Of a DNA stretch of 32,689 nt, positions 29,124 through 32,689 are shown piece after piece. The position numbers and the translations under genes are program-made. The stretch's first letter is position 1. Each line of letters starts with the position of its first letter. The stretch spans positions 1 through 32,689 of the forward strand of contig JAQUKY010000012.1 of NCBI GenBank assembly GCA_028718805.1. Direction: 5' to 3'. Source of the stretch: Candidatus Nanoarchaeia archaeon. Its GTDB lineage: Archaea > Nanobdellota > Nanobdellia > Pacearchaeales > GW2011-AR1. Below the pieces are notes generated by a model. It was not told the origin of the DNA and searched no databases. It was given only the letters and a program-made list of their open reading frames with translations.

Positions 29124-29588
29124 ATGGAAAATAGATGTGAGTCTCTGTATTCAAAAGAAGTAATTAAGCATTTTAAAAATCCTAAAAACATGGGAGAAAT
29201 GAAAGATGCAGATGCTGTTGGAAAAGTGGGAAATCCCCGCTGCGGGGATATTTTGCGGGTTTTCCTGAAGATTGAAAAGAAGAAAATTAATGGAAAAGAA
29301 AAAGATTATATAAAAGACATAAAATTCCAGACATTCGGGTGCATGGCTGCGATAGCTGTTTCTTCCGTTCTGACAGAGATGGTGAAGGGCAAGACAATAG
29401 AAGAAGCAAAAAAGCTGAAAAATAATGAGATTGTCAAGAAACTTGGGGGCCTGCCTGCTATAAAATATCACTGTAGCTTGTTAGGGGCAGAGGCTCTTAA
29501 TGAGGCAATTAAAAATTATGAAAGCCGTCTTTTAAAAAAAGATGGTGATGGTTTTGATTGGACAACTTCACTTAAAAAGAAAAAATGA
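29124..29588 (+). CDS. iscU: Fe-S cluster scaffold IscU/NifU
   Basis: 154 aa. It holds nascent Fe-S clusters made with sulfur from IscS. The scaffold cysteines are visible in N-P-R-C-G-D, F-G-C-M-A-A-I-A-V-S-S and Y-H-C-S-L-L-G; the start Y-S-K-E-V-I-K-H-F-K-N-P-K-N-M-G is characteristic. Standard length with a slightly longer tail. ATGA overlap with the small membrane protein that follows. Confidence 0.95.
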   Translation: MENRCESLYSKEVIKHFKNPKNMGEMKDADAVGKVGNPRCGDILRVFLKIEKKKINGKEKDYIKDIKFQTFGCMAAIAVSSVLTEMVKGKTIEEAKKLKNNEIVKKLGGLPAIKYHCSLLGAEALNEAIKNYESRLLKKDGDGFDWTTSLKKKK

Positions 29589-29854
29589 TTTTAACATTAA
29601 TTGGTCTTATTTTTAGTTTCATAGGTTCTGTCAGTTTGGTTTTTGATACTCTATATAGTTTAGGCAAACCAAAACCAACTTATTTCCCAGAGAATAAAAA
29701 ATTCGGATGGAAAGCCGAAAAATTAGAACCTCAAAAGGATGGTTTTTGTAAAAGAGTTAAACATACAAAAGAAGAGATAAAATTAGCTATTTCCTTATCC
29801 TTGTTGAGTTTAGGATTTTTGTTGCAGATATTAGATTTTAAGATTTTTTTATAA
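29585..29854 (+). CDS. Small membrane protein, 89 aa
   Basis: Two hydrophobic segments (about 1-20 and 69-88) flank a charged loop with one Cys (D-G-F-C-K-R-V-K-H). ATGA overlap with iscU suggests co-translation. No family recognised. It overlaps the convergent M48/M56-like gene by 17 bp. Confidence 0.6.
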   Translation: MILTLIGLIFSFIGSVSLVFDTLYSLGKPKPTYFPENKKFGWKAEKLEPQKDGFCKRVKHTKEEIKLAISLSLLSLGFLLQILDFKIFL

Positions 29855-30308
29855 TTTCTTTTTTTGAGAACAAGTTTATAAATAATAATCTTGTTCTTTT
29901 GCTTGGATGTAATAAACCTGCTTTTGGTTTTGTTTTTTCTAATAATCTTATCATATTCTCCCTTCCAGTTTTGTGGGAAGAATACAAATCAGCAGAGATT
30001 TCAATAATTCTTGCAATTAAGGGCATAAAAATAATTATTATGATTATTATTTTGATTAAGGTAAATAGATTTATTACAAAAATCCAAATACCTAACTTAT
30101 ATGTTAAAAACAAAAGAAAAGAAATTAATAGAGTAATAAATGGGATATTAAATTTTTTGTGAAATCTCTCATGCTCTTTTAAGGAATCTATTTCTTTTTT
30201 ATTAAGGATTTTTAGAAGTTTTTTATCAATTAGAATTTTCCATTTCATCCAAGAAAATTTAGCTAGACAATTTAGATTATTTACATAAAGAACATCTGAT
30301 TTTTTCAT
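29838..30308 (-). CDS. Short M48/M56-like membrane metalloprotease, 156 aa
   Basis: S-L-K-E-H-E-R-F-H-K-K-F contains HERFH, a HExxH motif, followed by two membrane helices (about 57-74 and 76-97). Then E-I-S-A-D-L-Y-S-S-H resembles the E-x-x-A-D-x-Y that supplies the third zinc ligand in M48/M56 peptidases. The order of HExxH, two helices and E..AD.Y matches that group, but the chain is much shorter than HtpX and lacks its N-terminal helices. Activity is plausible but unproven. Confidence 0.6.
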   Translation of the reverse strand: MKKSDVLYVNNLNCLAKFSWMKWKILIDKKLLKILNKKEIDSLKEHERFHKKFNIPFITLLISFLLFLTYKLGIWIFVINLFTLIKIIIIIIIFMPLIARIIEISADLYSSHKTGRENMIRLLEKTKPKAGLLHPSKRTRLLFINLFSKKEIIKKS

Positions 30309-30472
30309 AATAAACTTTCTTTTCCATTAATTATTTAGAAGAAATACTTATTTAAATACTGCCTTTAATCCCTTCCATCAACCGATAAGTTAACAGAGAA
30401 GAGTTTAGGAAAACTTTAAAAACTATTGATAACATATATTTTCACCTTAGGGGAAAAGAGTTCTGATATAAC

Positions 30473-31567
30473 ATGAAAAAGTTTAAGAGAATAGCCAGTA
30501 TGTATCCTGTTGAAACAAATGGAAGCATTGAGTATACAGTTGTACTGGCAAGAAAAAATGAAGAAAGACATATTATCGATTGCGTGAATACTGCTTTTAA
30601 TAATTCTGATATAGAAGAAATTTTGAAGAGTACCGCTGTGGATTTGTTTGTAGGAGTTATGCCTTCTCAAGGATATTTTAGCAGGACAATTAAGCTTCCT
30701 CCTGTTGAACCAGAGCGAACTCCGGAACTAATGAGATTTGAAGCTGCTCAACAGATTCCATTTGATATAGAAGATGTTGCCTGGGGTTGGAAAATGCTGA
30801 CAGACTATCCAAATGACATGAACTTAGAGATTAAGATAGCTGCAACAAAAAAAGAGATAATAGAGAGATATTTTCCGTTCAAACAAATGGGGTTTATAAC
30901 TTCTACAGCAGAAGCTATCCCCTCACTTTATCAGAATCCAAAAGATGAAAGATTAGAAGCAATTATAGCAATAGGAGATAAATGCACAGATTTGATAATT
31001 TCTAAAAATGGGGTTAGCACCTGGAATAGAAGTATGCCTGTGGGAGATGCTGAAATTAATAAACTTAAAGAAGAACCAGCAAATGGAACAAGTATAACAG
31101 CATATGAAGCAGCTATAGATGATCTCGTAGGAGAAATAAACAGAACTCTTGGCTTTTATTTTTCAATCAATCCTGGCTCAAAAATTGAATGCTTAATCTC
31201 GCCTAATAAAGATGAAGAATTAATCGATGAACTTAATAAAAGATTAAAATTGCCTGAGAACAGAGAAAACCTCATTATTCAATACAGAAATCCTTATGAA
31301 AAATTTGAGGGAGAACCTGATTATCAAAGTATTGAGGAAGTTTTTGCAGCAGCAGGAGTTTTAGGATGCGATAATGCAATTAATTTATCCTCAAAAAAGA
31401 AGAGTGATTTCAGCAAGATATACAGGTATCCTGTTGGAGCAGGCCTTGTTGCATTAAGTTATCCTTTTTCAATACCTGGAAAAATTTTAAATGGAATTGG
31501 AGATTATTTAAATGATGCTGGAGATAAAGTATTAGGAATAGAAAGAAAAGAATATCCCCACATATAA
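30473..31567 (+). CDS. PilM-like (actin-fold) protein
   Basis: 364 aa. In bacteria PilM is a cytoplasmic actin-like ring protein of type IV pili. Here an early segment, L-M-R-F-E-A-A-Q-Q-I-P-F-D-I-E-D-V, is the PilM hallmark, preceded by R-T-I-K-L-P-P-V. The actin-fold phosphate and helix regions occur later (A-I-I-A-I-G-D-K-C-T-D-L-I, M-P-V-G-D-A-E-I, and V-G-E-I-N-R-T-L-G-F-Y-F). No pilin, PilN/O, PilB or PilC lies in the window. PilM-like proteins are unusual in archaea. AT-rich TATA-like sequences precede the ATG. Confidence 0.7.
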   Translation: MKKFKRIASMYPVETNGSIEYTVVLARKNEERHIIDCVNTAFNNSDIEEILKSTAVDLFVGVMPSQGYFSRTIKLPPVEPERTPELMRFEAAQQIPFDIEDVAWGWKMLTDYPNDMNLEIKIAATKKEIIERYFPFKQMGFITSTAEAIPSLYQNPKDERLEAIIAIGDKCTDLIISKNGVSTWNRSMPVGDAEINKLKEEPANGTSITAYEAAIDDLVGEINRTLGFYFSINPGSKIECLISPNKDEELIDELNKRLKLPENRENLIIQYRNPYEKFEGEPDYQSIEEVFAAAGVLGCDNAINLSSKKKSDFSKIYRYPVGAGLVALSYPFSIPGKILNGIGDYLNDAGDKVLGIERKEYPHI

Positions 31568-31599
31568 ACAAGAAAATTTTTAAAGTTTAAAATAAAGAA

Positions 31600-31887
31600 C
31601 TATCTTTTTTTAGTTTTGCCTTTGCCTTTCAAACTCATTTTAGAAAATATATAGATATAAAGGATTTCTAAAATTCCAAAAGTGTTAACAACCAACAAGA
31701 CAATGAACCACACCATCTGATCCTTTTTTGATGCTTTCCACAATGCAAATCCTTTCCAAACCAATGACCAAATAGAGATTACAGCAAGGATAATAATCGC
31801 AGTCAGAAGTGAAACTCCAAGTAAATTTGAAACTAAAGTATAGGGGTCTGTTGTTGTTCCGGATATTAAAGCACTTGCGTCTACCAT
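31600..31887 (-). CDS. DUF5652-like two-helix membrane protein
   Basis: 95 aa. Two membrane helices (about 25-45 and 58-83) with the conserved W-K-G-F-A-L-W-K-A-S-K-K and W-F-I-V-L-L-V-V-N-T-F-G-I-L-E-I-L-Y, followed by a Lys-rich tail. This matches the DUF5652 membrane family common in DPANN and candidate-phylum genomes. Function unknown. TATA-like CCTTTATAAAC lies about 35 bp before the ATG on the minus strand. Confidence 0.75.
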   Translation of the reverse strand: MVDASALISGTTTDPYTLVSNLLGVSLLTAIIILAVISIWSLVWKGFALWKASKKDQMVWFIVLLVVNTFGILEILYIYIFSKMSLKGKGKTKKR

Positions 31888-31923
31888 CTTTTTTGTTTTG
31901 TAATTTGAACAGGGAAATTTAGT

Positions 31924-32520
31924 TTATAAAGGTTTTGGAAAATACTTTTTAATTTCCTTAAAAATTTCTTCAATTGGTTTTTCCCCGTTAATAATAATTA
32001 TTTTTTCATTCGGAAAAATTTCTTTCATCTTAAGGTAATTTTGCCTGACTTTTTCTAGAAACTCTTTATTTTTTTCAAACTTATGCTCATCCCGAGAATC
32101 ACCATGCATTCTAATTGAAGCAGTTTTTACAGAAGTGTTAATTATAAAAACAAAATTGGGAATAGGCATGTTTTCATGCATTTTCATTAATCCTTTCACA
32201 TCCTGCCCCTGAACAGATTGATAGCAAATTGTTGAATATTTGTATCTATCCGAGATAACAATCATATTTTTTTCCAATGAGGGGGTTATTAAATTTTTTA
32301 TATGCTCTTTTCTATCATTAACATAAAGTTCTGTTAATTTTTCTTTTTGAGAATATGGATCCTGTTCTGATTTTAAGATTTTTCTTATCTCTCTTTCTTT
32401 ATAGGGTTCTCTTGTTAATAAGATATGGTTGTGCTTATCTAAATTATAAAAATAATTTACTAGTTTTAGTATCTGCGTAGATTTTCCGCATCCATCAATT
32501 CCCTCAAAAACAATAAACAT
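31924..32520 (-). CDS. tmk: Thymidylate kinase
   Basis: Phosphorylates dTMP to dTDP for DNA synthesis. The chosen ATG (32520) begins M-F-I-V-F-E-G-I-D-G-C-G-K-S-T, where the family normally begins. A SD-like GAGATGA lies about 11 bp upstream. An in-frame ATG five codons earlier (32535) is possible. The P-loop G-x-D-G-C-G-K-S-T, the D-R-Y motif (I-S-D-R-Y-K-Y-S-T) and a lid region (D-S-R-D-E-H-K-F-E-K) are present. About 198 aa, normal for the family. Confidence 0.93.
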   Translation of the reverse strand: MFIVFEGIDGCGKSTQILKLVNYFYNLDKHNHILLTREPYKEREIRKILKSEQDPYSQKEKLTELYVNDRKEHIKNLITPSLEKNMIVISDRYKYSTICYQSVQGQDVKGLMKMHENMPIPNFVFIINTSVKTASIRMHGDSRDEHKFEKNKEFLEKVRQNYLKMKEIFPNEKIIIINGEKPIEEIFKEIKKYFPKPL

Positions 32521-32614
32521 GACCCAAAAAGTCATCTCTTGTTTAAAAATATTTGTGCATTGGATTCTGTAAATCTAACGGGTGATGAAATCTTATAAAA
32601 TACTTCATAGAAAC

Positions 32615-32645
32615 ATTTAAATATTAGGATATCCATAGTTATCCT
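32615..32645 (+). promoter_or_regulatory. TATA-like box and inverted repeat before the right-edge gene
   Basis: ATTTAAATATT (32615-32625) lies 21-31 bp before the ATG at 32646. AGGATA (32626-32631) and TATCCT (32640-32645) form a 6-bp inverted repeat just before the start codon, a possible repressor site. Confidence 0.45.
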
Positions 32646-32689
32646 ATGAGAAAGATAGAACTAAAGAAAGGAAATCTGACCCTGAAAGA
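32646..32689 (+). CDS. Truncated gene at the right edge (N terminus only)
   Basis: Starts at the ATG 32646, at leaderless distance from a TATA-like box, and runs off the window. Only about 14 residues are visible (M-R-K-I-E-L-K-K-G-N-L-T-L-K). Not enough to assign a family. The palindrome against the start suggests regulated, possibly self-regulated, expression. Confidence 0.45.
   Translation, partial: MRKIELKKGNLTLK

Noticed and set aside
1..32689. CRISPR array or rRNA
   Set aside because: No regularly spaced repeats and no rRNA-like stretch; the exact repeats seen are gene-internal or 17-nt junctions.

Overview
The window looks archaeal and most resembles a DPANN-type genome (Woesearchaeota/Pacearchaeota-like). 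That placement is an inference. It rests on AT-rich DNA, many stand-alone genes with a TATA-like box 20-30 bp before the start codon (leaderless style), an archaeal/eukaryotic-type TrpRS, an FtrB-type ferredoxin:thioredoxin reductase subunit, and many small orphan membrane proteins. I see no rRNA, tRNA or CRISPR array.

Left region (about 1-14300). After the start of a truncated HTH-like gene and one small orphan gene, there is a block of 23 co-directional genes (563-14294). They are packed with ATGA overlaps or a stop/RBS/start junction, as in one long operon behind a TATA/inverted-repeat promoter. Nearly every recognisable product is an unusual enzyme or conflict/signalling-type domain: a membrane-anchored CheD-like deamidase, two AbrB-like mini-proteins that are copies of each other, two probable and one possible ADP-ribosyltransferase-fold proteins, a GHKL ATPase ending in a HEAGH zincin motif, a radical SAM/SPASM enzyme with a small Cys-rich partner, a membrane-anchored SleB-type wall hydrolase, a second HExxH zincin, an HD-GYP phosphohydrolase, a degenerate kinase-like protein, a caspase/C13-like protease, a papain/transglutaminase-like protein and an AlaE-like membrane protein. 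No capsid, terminase, integrase, replication or partition gene is visible. This block is the candidate undescribed system: an integrated element or an effector/defence/host-interaction island.

Middle region (about 14350-24460). This is mostly ordinary archaeal chromosome: trpS, small orphans, a receptor-like protein with an extracellular sandwich region and a cytoplasmic class III cyclase-like domain, a GNAT acetyltransferase, a zinc-ribbon protein, FtrB, HtpX, a short EPSP-synthase-like protein next to a class I aminotransferase, MscL and LemA.

Right region (about 24460-32689). An intergenic stretch carries an IS200/IS605-like end hairpin and a look-alike hairpin. Next come a membrane thioredoxin-fold relic, two tandem ferredoxins with a 40-nt identical segment, an ArsR regulator with its palindromic operator, an alpha/beta hydrolase, and an Fe-S assembly group: a mini-ORF resembling the IscS N terminus, IscS, a small acidic protein, a DUF1858 redox protein and IscU. 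The window ends with an M48/M56-like mini-protease, an unexpected PilM-like protein, a DUF5652-like membrane protein, thymidylate kinase and the start of another gene.
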